NCBI RefSeq assembly: GCF_034676725.1
Contig: NZ_JAUCBR010000004.1
Coordinates: 3,996,001-4,060,000, forward strand
DNA length: 64,000 nt
DNA from: Denitromonas sp.
GTDB lineage: Bacteria; Pseudomonadota; Gammaproteobacteria; Burkholderiales; Rhodocyclaceae
Reading direction: 5' to 3'
Of the stretch, positions 54,518 to 63,268 are shown piece after piece. The position numbers were made by a program, and so were the translations under genes. Numbering within the stretch: position 1 is the stretch's first letter; each line of letters starts with the position of its first letter. The notes under the pieces were generated by a model. That model was not told the DNA's origin. It worked only from the letters and a program-made list of their open reading frames with translations, and did not search any database.

Positions 54518-55009
54518 TCAAATCGAGACCGTCTCGCCATCAACGGCGCGTGCGCGCTTGTTGACGACCACCACCTTCTCGCCGCTGCGATCTTCCGCTT
54601 CACGCGCCTGGTGAGCCGTCACCAGACAGTGCAGCGTCACCGAGTCGAGGTAGTCGAACATGCGGCGGTTCAGGTTGGTCCACAAATCGTGGGTCATGCA
54701 GCGGTGTTCGTCATGGCAATTCTGCTTGCCGCCACACTGCGTGGCATCGAGCGGTTCATCCACCGCCACGATGATGTTCGCCACCGTGACCTCTTCCATC
54801 GGCTTGGCCAGACAGTAGCCGCCGCCCGGGCCGCGCACGCTGGACACCAGCTTGTGGCGACGCAACTTGCCGAAAAGCTGTTCGAGATACGACAGCGAAA
54901 TGCTCTGCCGCTCGGCGATGCCCGCCAAGGTCACCGGGCCACCGTCCTGGCGCAGCGCCAGATCGATCATTGCGGTCACGGCGAACCGGCCTTTGGTCGT
55001 CAGTCTCAT
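54518..55009 (-). CDS. iscR: Fe-S cluster-sensing repressor IscR
   Basis: 163-aa Rrf2-family regulator. N-terminal winged helix (MRLTTKGRFAVTAMIDLAL; SVRGPGGGYCLAKP). The [2Fe-2S] ligands CGGKQNC, CHDEHRC and His in RCMTH show the IscR spacing (Cys-X5-Cys-X5-Cys-X2-His). Represses the isc operon when cluster supply is adequate. First gene of the operon, with a likely IscR site in its own promoter. Confidence 0.97.
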   Translation of the reverse strand: MRLTTKGRFAVTAMIDLALRQDGGPVTLAGIAERQSISLSYLEQLFGKLRRHKLVSSVRGPGGGYCLAKPMEEVTVANIIVAVDEPLDATQCGGKQNCHDEHRCMTHDLWTNLNRRMFDYLDSVTLHCLVTAHQAREAEDRSGEKVVVVNKRARAVDGETVSI

Positions 55010-55028
55010 TGCTTGCCCTCGCAGCGCG

Positions 55029-55055
55029 AATACCTGAATTATTCAGTCAACAATA
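55029..55055 (-). promoter_or_regulatory. Probable IscR-type site in the iscR promoter
   Basis: On the minus strand this reads TATTGTTGACTGAATAATTC then AGGTATT. CTGAAT and ATTCAG form perfect arms (55034-55046), and GACT...TCAGGTAT resembles the type 1 IscR consensus as remembered. TTGACT may also serve as a -35 box. Lies 20 to 46 bp upstream of iscR. Confidence 0.65.
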
Positions 55056-55093
55056 CAGTACCCGACTACTTCGATCAACTATTCGCAAGCCGA

Positions 55094-55849
55094 TCAATCG
55101 ACCATTTTGCTCAGACGATCCGCATCGAAATCATCCGCCGCTTCGCCATCGCCATTGACCGGCACCCCCGCCGCCTCCAGTCGCTTGACCATCGCCGCCA
55201 GGCGGCGGTCGGTCTCGACCGCATGATCGAGCAAACCGTGGATCGCCTTGGCCAGCGGATCGTCCATGTCGCGGGTGACGCCATAGGCGGAAAATCCCAT
55301 GGCCTCGGCCTTCTGCTCGCGGGCATCATCCCGCTCGCGGTCGATGATCCGGGCCGGATTCCCCACCGCCGTCGCCCCTTCGGGCACCGGCTTGACCACC
55401 ACCGCATTGGAGCCGACCTTGGCGCCGTCTCCGACGGTAAACCCGCCCAGCACCTGCGCGCCCGCACCGATCACCACCCCCTTGCCCAGGGTCGGGTGAC
55501 GCTTGGCGCCGCGATACAGCGAGGTGCCGCCGAGCGTCACGCCCTGATAGATGGTGCAATCGTCACCCAGTTCGGCGGTCTCGCCGATGACCACGCCCAT
55601 GCCATGGTCGATGAACACCCGCCGGCCGATCACCGCGCCCGGATGGATCTCGATACCGGTCAGCCAGCGGCTGATATGGCTGATGAAACGGCCCAGCCAG
55701 TAGAACTTGCGCGTCCACGCCGCATGCGCGAGACGATGAAACATCAGGGCATGCACGCCGGGGTAACAGGTCAGCACCTCGAGCGCCGAGCGCGACGCGG
55801 GGTCGCGGCTCATGACACTGTTGATATCTTCCCGCAAGCGACTGAACAT
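55094..55849 (-). CDS. cysE: Serine O-acetyltransferase
   Basis: 251 aa from the ATG at 55847-55849 (MFSRLREDINSVMSRDP), GGAGGGG upstream. N-terminal helical domain and hexapeptide left-handed beta helix (IHPGAVIGRRVFIDHGMGVVIGE; HPTLGKGVVIGAGAQVLGG). Makes O-acetylserine for cysteine synthesis, fitting its place beside sulfur-mobilising isc genes. Confidence 0.95.
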   Translation of the reverse strand: MFSRLREDINSVMSRDPASRSALEVLTCYPGVHALMFHRLAHAAWTRKFYWLGRFISHISRWLTGIEIHPGAVIGRRVFIDHGMGVVIGETAELGDDCTIYQGVTLGGTSLYRGAKRHPTLGKGVVIGAGAQVLGGFTVGDGAKVGSNAVVVKPVPEGATAVGNPARIIDRERDDAREQKAEAMGFSAYGVTRDMDDPLAKAIHGLLDHAVETDRRLAAMVKRLEAAGVPVNGDGEAADDFDADRLSKMVD

Positions 55850-55916
55850 GCGCCCCTCCAAAGGCAGAAACGGACATCAGGCCCGCCGTCGGCAAGCCCG
55901 GAAAAGTCCGACTATT

Positions 55917-56645
55917 TTAATCGACTTTACGCTGCAGTGCACTGAGGATGCCGCGCAGAATGCCGACCTCCTCCTTCTCCAGCCGCACCCGGCCATACAG
56001 GCGACGCAAGCGCTGCATCAGCTTGCGCGGATTGGCCGGATCATGAAAGCCGGAATCGACCATGGCGCGCTCAAGATGACCATAGAAGCCCTCGACCTCA
56101 TCGAAGCTTGCTGGCACGCCCGCACCATCAGGCGCCTCGGGGCGCGCCTGGCAGGCCATGCGCATCTCGTAGCACAGGATCTGCACCGCCGCCGCCAGGT
56201 TCAGCGAGCTGTACTCGGCATTGGCCGGGATCATCACCGGCAGGTGGCACAGCGCCAGCTCCTCGTTGCTCATGCCGCTGGTCTCATTGCCGAACACCAG
56301 CGCCACATCGCCCTGCCCCGCATAGCCCGCCACTGTGCTCGCCGCCTCGCGCGACCACTGCATCGGCAAGGACAACTCCCGTCGCCGGGCCGTCATGGCA
56401 GCGCTGAACACCGTGCCGGAGAGCGCCTCTTCGAGCGATCCGACCACCTGCGCGCCATCGAGCACATCGGTCGCGCCCGACGCGCGCGCCGTCGCAATAT
56501 CGCTCGGAAACACCTGCGGATTGACCAGCACGAGGCGTGACAGGCCCATGGTTTTCATCGCCCGCGCCGCACCGCCGATGTTGCCCGGATGGCTGGTGCG
56601 GGTGAGGACCACGCGCACGCGGTCAAGCAGACTGGCTTCATTCAT
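55917..56645 (-). CDS. trmJ: tRNA (Cm32/Um32) methyltransferase TrmJ
   Basis: 242-aa SPOUT-family RNA 2'-O-methyltransferase: VVLTRTSHPGNIGGAARAMK, LVFGNETSGMSNEELALC and ANAEYSSLNLAAAVQI form the knotted SAM site. Methylates tRNA position 32. Divergent from suhB. Confidence 0.94.
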   Translation of the reverse strand: MNEASLLDRVRVVLTRTSHPGNIGGAARAMKTMGLSRLVLVNPQVFPSDIATARASGATDVLDGAQVVGSLEEALSGTVFSAAMTARRRELSLPMQWSREAASTVAGYAGQGDVALVFGNETSGMSNEELALCHLPVMIPANAEYSSLNLAAAVQILCYEMRMACQARPEAPDGAGVPASFDEVEGFYGHLERAMVDSGFHDPANPRKLMQRLRRLYGRVRLEKEEVGILRGILSALQRKVD

Positions 56646-56705
56646 ACTAGAATTTGTGGTTTTTCAATTTTTGCGAACGGGCACATGCCTGTTCAACGGA
56701 CCGCA

Positions 56706-57512
56706 ATGCATCCCACCCTCACCATCGCCGTCAAGGCCGCCCGCCGCGCAGGCACGACCATCAACCGCGCCGCCAGTGACATCGATCGCATCCGCATCGA
56801 GACCAAAGCCGCCAATGACTTCGTGACCGAGGTCGACCGCGCGGCCGAAGCGGCGATCATCGAAGTGCTGCTCGACGCCTACCCGGGGCATGGGATCTTA
56901 GCAGAAGAATCCGGCCAGACCGCCGGCAATCCGGACAGTGAATACCAGTGGATCATCGACCCGCTCGATGGCACCACCAACTTCATCCACGGTTTTCCGC
57001 AGTACGCCATCTCCATCGCCTTGGCGCGCGAAGGCGTCGTCGAGCAGGGCGTGATCTACGACCCCGTGCGCAATGAGCTGTTCACCGCCTCCAAGGGCCG
57101 CGGCGCGTATCTGAACGAGCGCCGCATCCGCGTCTCGCGCCGCACCAAGCTGGCCGAATCGCTGATCGCCACCGGCTTCCCGTTCCGCCAGTTCGACAAC
57201 GTGGACGCCTACCTCGCCATGTTCCGCGAGCTGTGCCAGAAAACCGCCGGCATCCGCCGCCCGGGCGCCGCCTCGCTGGATCTGGCCTATGTCGCTGCCG
57301 GCCGCGCCGACGGCTTCTGGGAGATGGGCCTGTCGATCTGGGACATCGCAGCAGGCGCCCTGATGGTGCAAGAGGCCGGCGGCCTGATCAGCGACCTGTC
57401 GGGCGAGTCGGACTACCTCAACACCGGCAACGTGGTTGCCGCCACGCCCAAGGTCTTCGTCCAGCTGCTGCCCATCATCCAGGCCCACCGCCCCGCCGGC
57501 ATGCCCGCCTGA
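56706..57512 (+). CDS. suhB: Inositol-1-monophosphatase family protein SuhB
   Basis: 268 aa. Metal-binding motifs AEESG, IIDPLDGTTNFIHG and LSIWDIAAGALMVQEAGG define the inositol monophosphatase family. In E. coli SuhB also works in rRNA transcription antitermination. 14 bp before mutS. Confidence 0.95.
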   Translation: MHPTLTIAVKAARRAGTTINRAASDIDRIRIETKAANDFVTEVDRAAEAAIIEVLLDAYPGHGILAEESGQTAGNPDSEYQWIIDPLDGTTNFIHGFPQYAISIALAREGVVEQGVIYDPVRNELFTASKGRGAYLNERRIRVSRRTKLAESLIATGFPFRQFDNVDAYLAMFRELCQKTAGIRRPGAASLDLAYVAAGRADGFWEMGLSIWDIAAGALMVQEAGGLISDLSGESDYLNTGNVVAATPKVFVQLLPIIQAHRPAGMPA

Positions 57513-57526
57513 GGGTGTCCGCGCCC

Positions 57527-60106
57527 ATGAGTCAGACCGCGCTCCGCTCGCCGGAGGGGCATACCCCCATGATGCAGCAGTACCTGGCGCTCAAGGCGCA
57601 GTACCCGGCACTGCTGCTGTTCTACCGCATGGGCGACTTCTACGAGCTGTTCTTCGAAGACGCCGAAAAGGCCGCGCGCCTGCTCGACATCACGCTGACC
57701 ACGCGCGGCAAATCGGCCGGCGAGCCGATCAAGATGGCCGGCGTGCCCTTCCATGCCGTCGAGCAGTACCTGGCGCGCCTGGTGAAAATGGGCGAGTCGG
57801 TCGTCATCGCCGAGCAGGTGGGCGACCCGGCCACCAGCAAGGGGCCGGTCGAGCGCGCGGTGGCGCGCATCGTCACCCCCGGCACGGTCACCGACGCCGC
57901 CTTGATGGACGACCGGCGCGACGCCCTGCTGCTGTGCGCCCATGTGCACCGCGGCACGCTGGGGCTGGCCTGGCTCAACCTTGCCAACGGCGACCTGCGC
58001 CTGCTCGAATGCGCACCCGAACAACTGCAGACCCAGTTCGAACGCTTGCGCCCGGCCGAGGTGCTCATCTCCGACGCTTTGCGCCTGCCGCTGATCGAAT
58101 CGCTCGCCCCGGCGCTGCAGAAAATGCCGGACTGGCAGTTCGACAGCGCCAACGGCGTGCGCCTGCTTACCGCACACCTGGGCACCCGCGATCTGTCCGG
58201 TTACGGCGCCGACGACCTGCCCGTGGCACTGGCCGCGGCTGCGGCCCTGTACGAATACGCCAGCGGCACACAGCAGCAGAGCCTGCGCCACGTCACCGGC
58301 ATCCGCGTCGAGCATGAATCCGAATACATCCGCCTCGACGCCGCCACCCGCCGCAACCTCGAGCTGACCGAGACCCTGCGTGGCGAGGCCGCGCCCACGC
58401 TGCTGTCCTGCCTCGACACCTGCGTCACCAGCATGGGCTCGCGCTGGCTACGCCACGCCATCCACCATCCGCTGCGCGACCGCGCCGCCGTCACCGCACG
58501 CCATGCCGCGGTGGCCGAACTGCTCGGTGATGCCGGCAGCGGCCCCGGCGCCGATGTGCGCAGTGCGCTCAAGGGCATGGCCGATGTCGAGCGCATCACC
58601 GCACGGATCGCCCTGCGCTCGGCCCGTCCGCGCGATTTGTCCTCGCTGCGCGACACGCTCGCCCGCCTGCCGGCGCTGTGCACCGCGCTCACCGACATCG
58701 AAGCGCCGATGCTGGCCGCCCTGGCCGGGCAACTGACGCCGCCGGCCGAGGCCACCGACCTGCTGGTCCGCGCCATCGCCTCCGAGCCGTCCACCGCGCT
58801 GCGCGACGGCGGCGTGATCGCCGACGGCTACGATGCCGACCTCGACGAGCTGCGCGGCATCCAGACCAACTGCGGGCAGTTCCTGATGGACCTGGAGCTG
58901 CGCGAGCGCGAGCGCAGCGGCATCGCCACGCTCAAGGTCGAATACAACCGCGTGCATGGCTTCTACATCGAAGTCGGCCGCGTGCACGGCGACAAGGTGC
59001 CGGACGACTACCGCCGCCGCCAGACGCTGAAGAACGCCGAGCGCTACATCACGCCCGAACTCAAGGCCTTCGAAGACAAGGCCCTGTCGGCGCAGGATCG
59101 CGCCCTGTCGCGTGAAAAGGCGCTGTACGAGGCGGTGCTCGACGCACTGGCCGGGCACATCCCGGCGCTGCAGCAGGTCGCCCGCGCCATCGCCACGCTC
59201 GACGCACTCGCCGCGCTAGCCGAGTCGGCGCGCCGCTATGACTACTGCTGCCCGGTACTCTCCGACCAGCCAGGGCTCGAGCTGAGCGACAGCCGCCATC
59301 CGGTGGTCGAGCGCCAGGTCGAAGCCTTCATTGCCAACCGCTGCACGCTGTCGCCGACACGCCGCATGCTGCTGATCACCGGCCCCAACATGGGCGGTAA
59401 ATCGACCTTCATGCGGCAGGTCGCACTGATCACGCTGATGGCGCACATCGGCAGCTTCGTGCCGGCGCAATCCGCGCGCATCGGCCCGATCGACGCCATC
59501 TTCACCCGCATCGGCGCCTCCGACGACCTCGCCTCCGGCCGTTCGACCTTCATGGTCGAGATGACCGAGGCCGCCGCCATCCTGCATGGCGCCACCGAGC
59601 ACAGCCTGGTGCTGATGGACGAGATCGGCCGTGGCACCTCGACCTTCGACGGTCTTGCGCTGGCCTTCGCGATTGCCCGCCAGCTGCTCGACAAGAACCG
59701 CAGCCTGACGCTGTTCGCCACGCACTATTTCGAACTCACCCGGCTCAACAGCGACTACCCCGAATGCGCCAACGTGCATCTGGACGCGGTCGAGCATGGC
59801 CACCGCATCGTCTTCATGCATGCGGTCGAAGACGGCCCGGCCAGCCAGAGCTACGGGATCGAAGTGGCCGCGCTGGCCGGCATTCCGCCCGCCGTGGTGC
59901 GCGATGCCCGGCGCCGGCTGCGGGTGCTGGAGAACCAGTCGGTCGGCAGCAGCGAGCAGCCCGACCTGTTCGCCGCCCTGCCCGCCGACGAGCCCGAGGC
60001 GCCATCGCATCCGGCCATCGGCGCGCTGGCCAGCCTCGACCCGGACGCCCTCAGCCCGCGCGAAGCGCTCGAGCAGCTCTACGCCCTCAAGCGCCTGGTG
60101 AGCTGA
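57527..60106 (+). CDS. mutS: DNA mismatch repair protein MutS
   Basis: 859 aa from the ATG at 57527-57529; an earlier open frame overlaps suhB and is not coding. Mismatch-binding domain with the Phe-X-Glu motif in LLFYRMGDFYELFFEDA, lever and clamp domains, ATPase with Walker A ITGPNMGGKSTFM, Walker B LVLMDEIGRGTSTFDG and HYFELTRL. C-terminal extension with the dimer/tetramer region. Recognises base mismatches. Confidence 0.98.
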   Translation: MSQTALRSPEGHTPMMQQYLALKAQYPALLLFYRMGDFYELFFEDAEKAARLLDITLTTRGKSAGEPIKMAGVPFHAVEQYLARLVKMGESVVIAEQVGDPATSKGPVERAVARIVTPGTVTDAALMDDRRDALLLCAHVHRGTLGLAWLNLANGDLRLLECAPEQLQTQFERLRPAEVLISDALRLPLIESLAPALQKMPDWQFDSANGVRLLTAHLGTRDLSGYGADDLPVALAAAAALYEYASGTQQQSLRHVTGIRVEHESEYIRLDAATRRNLELTETLRGEAAPTLLSCLDTCVTSMGSRWLRHAIHHPLRDRAAVTARHAAVAELLGDAGSGPGADVRSALKGMADVERITARIALRSARPRDLSSLRDTLARLPALCTALTDIEAPMLAALAGQLTPPAEATDLLVRAIASEPSTALRDGGVIADGYDADLDELRGIQTNCGQFLMDLELRERERSGIATLKVEYNRVHGFYIEVGRVHGDKVPDDYRRRQTLKNAERYITPELKAFEDKALSAQDRALSREKALYEAVLDALAGHIPALQQVARAIATLDALAALAESARRYDYCCPVLSDQPGLELSDSRHPVVERQVEAFIANRCTLSPTRRMLLITGPNMGGKSTFMRQVALITLMAHIGSFVPAQSARIGPIDAIFTRIGASDDLASGRSTFMVEMTEAAAILHGATEHSLVLMDEIGRGTSTFDGLALAFAIARQLLDKNRSLTLFATHYFELTRLNSDYPECANVHLDAVEHGHRIVFMHAVEDGPASQSYGIEVAALAGIPPAVVRDARRRLRVLENQSVGSSEQPDLFAALPADEPEAPSHPAIGALASLDPDALSPREALEQLYALKRLVS

Positions 60107-60107
60107 C

Positions 60108-61046
60108 ATGCGCCGCAGCCTCGCTGCCCTGGCGCTGGCACTGGCCGCCTCGGTCGGCCACGCCGCCGGCTGGCATTTCGCGATCATCGGCGACACGCCC
60201 TATACCGACGCCGAGCGCGCGCTGCTGCCGGCCATGCTGGCACAGATTGCCGAACGCCAGCCCGCCTTCATCCTCCACGCCGGCGACATCAAGAGCGGCG
60301 GCCAGCGCTGCGACGACGCGATGTACCACGACCGCCGCGCGCTCTTCGATGCGGTCAGCGTGCCGCTGGTCTATACCCCCGGCGACAACGAGTGGACCGA
60401 CTGCCACCGCGCCAGCAACGGTGCTTACGACCCGATCGAGCGCCTCGCCTTCCTGCGCCGCGTGTTCTTCGCGAAGCCGCATTCGCTGGGCTCGCCGGCC
60501 ATGACAGTCGAACGGCAGAGCGATGCCAGCCCCGCCGCACCCTACCCCGAGAACCTGCGCTGGGCGCGCGACGACGTGGTGTTTGCCACCCTCAATGTGA
60601 CCGGCAGCAACAACAATTTTGGCAAGGCCAATGTGCCGAGCGCGGAATACCGCCAACGCCACGCCGCCAACCTGGCCTGGATGGCCGCCGCCTTTGCCCG
60701 CGCCGAGGCCAGCGACGCCCGCCTGATCGTGCTCGCCATGCAGGGCGACCCGCATTTCAAGGCCTACGCCGCGGGCAAGCCGCCACCCGGCTTTGCCGAC
60801 TTTCTCGACCGTCTGCGCGCACATGTGCTGGCCACCGAGCGGCCGGTGATCCTGATCCACGGCGACAGCCACATGCACAAGATCGATCACCCGCTCAAGG
60901 ACATGCAGGGGCAGGCCATCGAGCGCTTCACCCGCATCGAAACCTATGGCGCGCCCTTCATGGGCTGGGTCGAGGTGCGCCTGTCGAACGACGCCACGGT
61001 GCACATCCGCTCGCACCCCTGGGCGCCACCGCCAAACGCGCCATGA
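60108..61046 (+). CDS. Secreted metallophosphoesterase
   Basis: 312 aa. Signal peptide (LAALALALAASVGHAA). Calcineurin-like phosphoesterase motifs: FAIIGDTPYT, FILHAGDIKSGG, YTPGDNEWTDC (GDNE) and ILIHGDSHMHK. It should be periplasmic. Substrate unknown. Starts one base after the mutS stop and overlaps the next small gene (ATGA). Confidence 0.88.
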   Translation: MRRSLAALALALAASVGHAAGWHFAIIGDTPYTDAERALLPAMLAQIAERQPAFILHAGDIKSGGQRCDDAMYHDRRALFDAVSVPLVYTPGDNEWTDCHRASNGAYDPIERLAFLRRVFFAKPHSLGSPAMTVERQSDASPAAPYPENLRWARDDVVFATLNVTGSNNNFGKANVPSAEYRQRHAANLAWMAAAFARAEASDARLIVLAMQGDPHFKAYAAGKPPPGFADFLDRLRAHVLATERPVILIHGDSHMHKIDHPLKDMQGQAIERFTRIETYGAPFMGWVEVRLSNDATVHIRSHPWAPPPNAP

Positions 61047-61315
61047 GCCGGCTGCACCTCGACGGCATCGGTGAGCTGCAGGCCATCGATGTGCAAATCA
61101 GCCAGCTCAAGGCGGTGTGCCATCTGGACGACACCGACGCGCACGTCTTTGACAGCCTGCATGTGCCGCTGCACTTCGCCGCCGATTCGCCCGAGGCTCG
61201 CGCCTGCCAGCGCCTCAAGGGGCTGTACTTCCTGCGCAGCTTCATCGGCTACCAACATCTGCAATCGCTGCGCGGCGACGCCGACGCGCCGCTCTTTCCC
61301 CGGACCGGATTCTGA
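61043..61315 (+). CDS. Small protein of unknown function
   Basis: 90 aa, ATG overlapping the phosphoesterase stop by four bases. MSRLHLDGIGELQAIDVQIS, then a charged part with CHLDDTDAHVFDSLHVPLHF and RSFIGYQHLQSLRGD. No signal, no transmembrane segment, no family recognised. The tight coupling to both neighbours and the betaproteobacterial codon use support it as real. Confidence 0.65.
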   Translation: MSRLHLDGIGELQAIDVQISQLKAVCHLDDTDAHVFDSLHVPLHFAADSPEARACQRLKGLYFLRSFIGYQHLQSLRGDADAPLFPRTGF

Positions 61316-61319
61316 GCCC

Positions 61320-62072
61320 ATGGAAAACCCCATCGACATCCGCGAAGAAGCGGGCGTGCGCTTCCTGCACTTTGGCACCGACTGGGTGCAAGGTGCGATG
61401 CGCCTGCGCACCCCCTTCGCGCTGGAGCTGCCCTACACCCGCGAGATGATGGCCGTCCTGCTGATGCGTGATGCGCCCTGGCCGCGCCGCGTGCTGTCGA
61501 TCGGCCTGGGTGCCGGCTCGCTGGCCAAGTTCATCCATCGCCAGCTGCCCGAGGCGGTGCATACCGTGGTGGAGATCGAGCCGCGCGTGCTGGCCATCGC
61601 GCGGCAGTACTTCCGCTTTCCGGCCGACGATGACCGCCTGCAGGTGCAGTTGGCCGACGGGCTGGATTTCATGGCACAAACCGAGGCGCGCTGGGACCTG
61701 ATCCTGCTCGACGCCTACGACCATGACGTCCGCCAGGGGCCGCTCAACTCGATCGAGTTCTATCAGTGCCTGCGCGAACACCTGACCGACGACGGGCTGC
61801 TGTCGGCCAACCTGTTCAACCGGGGGCGACGCTACGAGGGGACGGTGGCGCGGCTGGAATACGCCTTCGACCAGCGCCTGCTGGCCTTTGCCTCAGCCGA
61901 CCACGGCAACATGATCGCCTTCGGCGCAGTCGGCCATGCCATCGACCTCGATGGCGCCGAGTTGCGCGAACGCGCCGCCGCGGTTCAGGCGGCCACCGGG
62001 CTGGACCTGCGCCCCACCGTGAATCGCTTGCTCGGCGCCAAGGCCGACGCCGGCGACCGGCTCAGGCTGTAG
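61320..62072 (+). CDS. Spermidine-synthase-like methyltransferase-fold protein
   Basis: 250 aa from the ATG at 61320. SAM/decarboxy-SAM fold: VLSIGLGAGSLAKFIHRQLP, TVVEIEPRVLAIARQYF and WDLILLDAYDHD follow the SpeE pattern, including the acidic loop. It lacks the N-terminal beta domain of true spermidine synthases, so the substrate is uncertain. Four bases after the small gene. Confidence 0.85.
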   Translation: MENPIDIREEAGVRFLHFGTDWVQGAMRLRTPFALELPYTREMMAVLLMRDAPWPRRVLSIGLGAGSLAKFIHRQLPEAVHTVVEIEPRVLAIARQYFRFPADDDRLQVQLADGLDFMAQTEARWDLILLDAYDHDVRQGPLNSIEFYQCLREHLTDDGLLSANLFNRGRRYEGTVARLEYAFDQRLLAFASADHGNMIAFGAVGHAIDLDGAELRERAAAVQAATGLDLRPTVNRLLGAKADAGDRLRL

Positions 62073-62081
62073 GCCGCCGCC

Positions 62082-62804
62082 CTATTCCGCAGCCGCCGGT
62101 TCGGGCGGCAACCACAGGCAAGTGCCCTTGGTCGCCTTGGCGATATCCGACAGCACGCTCGCATGCGCCGCCAGCTCCTCGTCGCTGGCGCGCAGCACCT
62201 TGAGCGGCGGCCGGTCGGCCAGCGAGGCAGCGTGCTCCTCGGCCATCGCCGCGGTCGGCGCCTCGTCGAGCCCGATGATCAGGCTCTCCTGCCCACGCGT
62301 CATGGCCAGATACACATCGGCCAGCAGCTCGGCGTCGAGCAAGGCGCCGTGCAGGGTGCGGCGGGCGTTGTCGATGTCGAAGCGCTCGCACAAGGCATCG
62401 AGCGTGGCGCGCTTGCCGGGGTTGAGCTCCTTGGCCATTTTCAGCGTGTCGATCACGCCGGCGCAGATCCCGCCCAGCCGGGGGCGGTCGATCAGCGTCA
62501 GTTCATTGTCGAGAAAGCCGACGTCGAAGGTGGCGTTGTGGATGATCAGTTCGCCACCACGCACGAAATCCTCGAACTCCGTCACGACATCCTTGAATTT
62601 CGGCTTGTCGGCGAGAAACTCGTTGGTGATGCCGTGCACCTCGATCGCCCCCGGGTCGATCTCGCGCTCCGGGTTGAGATACACATGGTAGTGGCGGCCG
62701 GTGAGCTTGCGGTTGACCAGCTCGACGCAGCCGATCTCGATCACCCGGTCGCCATTGCGCCACTCCAGGCCGGTGGTTTCCGTATCCAGCACAATCTGTC
62801 GCAT
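62082..62804 (-). CDS. dnaQ: DNA polymerase III epsilon subunit (3'-5' proofreading exonuclease)
   Basis: 240 aa from the ATG at 62802-62804; a start five codons upstream would overlap the rnhA stop. DEDDh exonuclease: ExoI IVLDTETTGLEW, ExoII HNATFDVGFLDNEL, ExoIII TLHGALLDAELLADVYL. The C-terminal part (about 185-240) includes the alpha-subunit-binding tail. Next to rnhA on the same strand, a conserved pair. Confidence 0.97.
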   Translation of the reverse strand: MRQIVLDTETTGLEWRNGDRVIEIGCVELVNRKLTGRHYHVYLNPEREIDPGAIEVHGITNEFLADKPKFKDVVTEFEDFVRGGELIIHNATFDVGFLDNELTLIDRPRLGGICAGVIDTLKMAKELNPGKRATLDALCERFDIDNARRTLHGALLDAELLADVYLAMTRGQESLIIGLDEAPTAAMAEEHAASLADRPPLKVLRASDEELAAHASVLSDIAKATKGTCLWLPPEPAAAE

Positions 62805-62815
62805 TGCCGCGTCCC

Positions 62816-63268
62816 TCAACGTGAGCGGCCAGCGCGGATCGACTCCACACCCTGGCGCGCCAGTGCATCTGCACGTTCATTCTCGACATGCCCGGCATGC
62901 CCCTTCACCCACACCCATTCGATCTGGTGGGCGCTTTGCACCGCATCGAGCGCACGCCACAGGTCTTCATTCTTTACCGGTGCCTTGCTGGCAGTCTTCC
63001 AGCCGCGCGCCTTCCAGCCGTGGATCCACTCCGAGATGCCTTTTTGCACATACTGGCTGTCGGTGTGCACCCGCGCCTTGACCGGGCGCTTGAGCTCTTC
63101 GAGCGCGCGGATGACCGCCAGCAGCTCCATGCGGTTGTTGGTGGTGTTGGGCTCGCCGCCAAACAAGGTCTTTTCCTGGCCGCCCCAGCGCAGGATCGCC
63201 CCCCAGCCGCCAGGGCCGGGGTTGCCGCTGCACGCGCCGTCGGTAAAGATCTCGACATCACTCGTCAT
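62816..63268 (-). CDS. rnhA: Ribonuclease HI
   Basis: 150 aa from the ATG at 63266-63268. Catalytic residues in FTDGACSGNPGPGGWG, NNRMELLAVI, HTDSQYVQKGI and GHAGHVENERADALA. Cuts RNA in RNA:DNA hybrids. Overlaps the methyltransferase 3' end by 11 bp. Confidence 0.98.
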   Translation of the reverse strand: MTSDVEIFTDGACSGNPGPGGWGAILRWGGQEKTLFGGEPNTTNNRMELLAVIRALEELKRPVKARVHTDSQYVQKGISEWIHGWKARGWKTASKAPVKNEDLWRALDAVQSAHQIEWVWVKGHAGHVENERADALARQGVESIRAGRSR

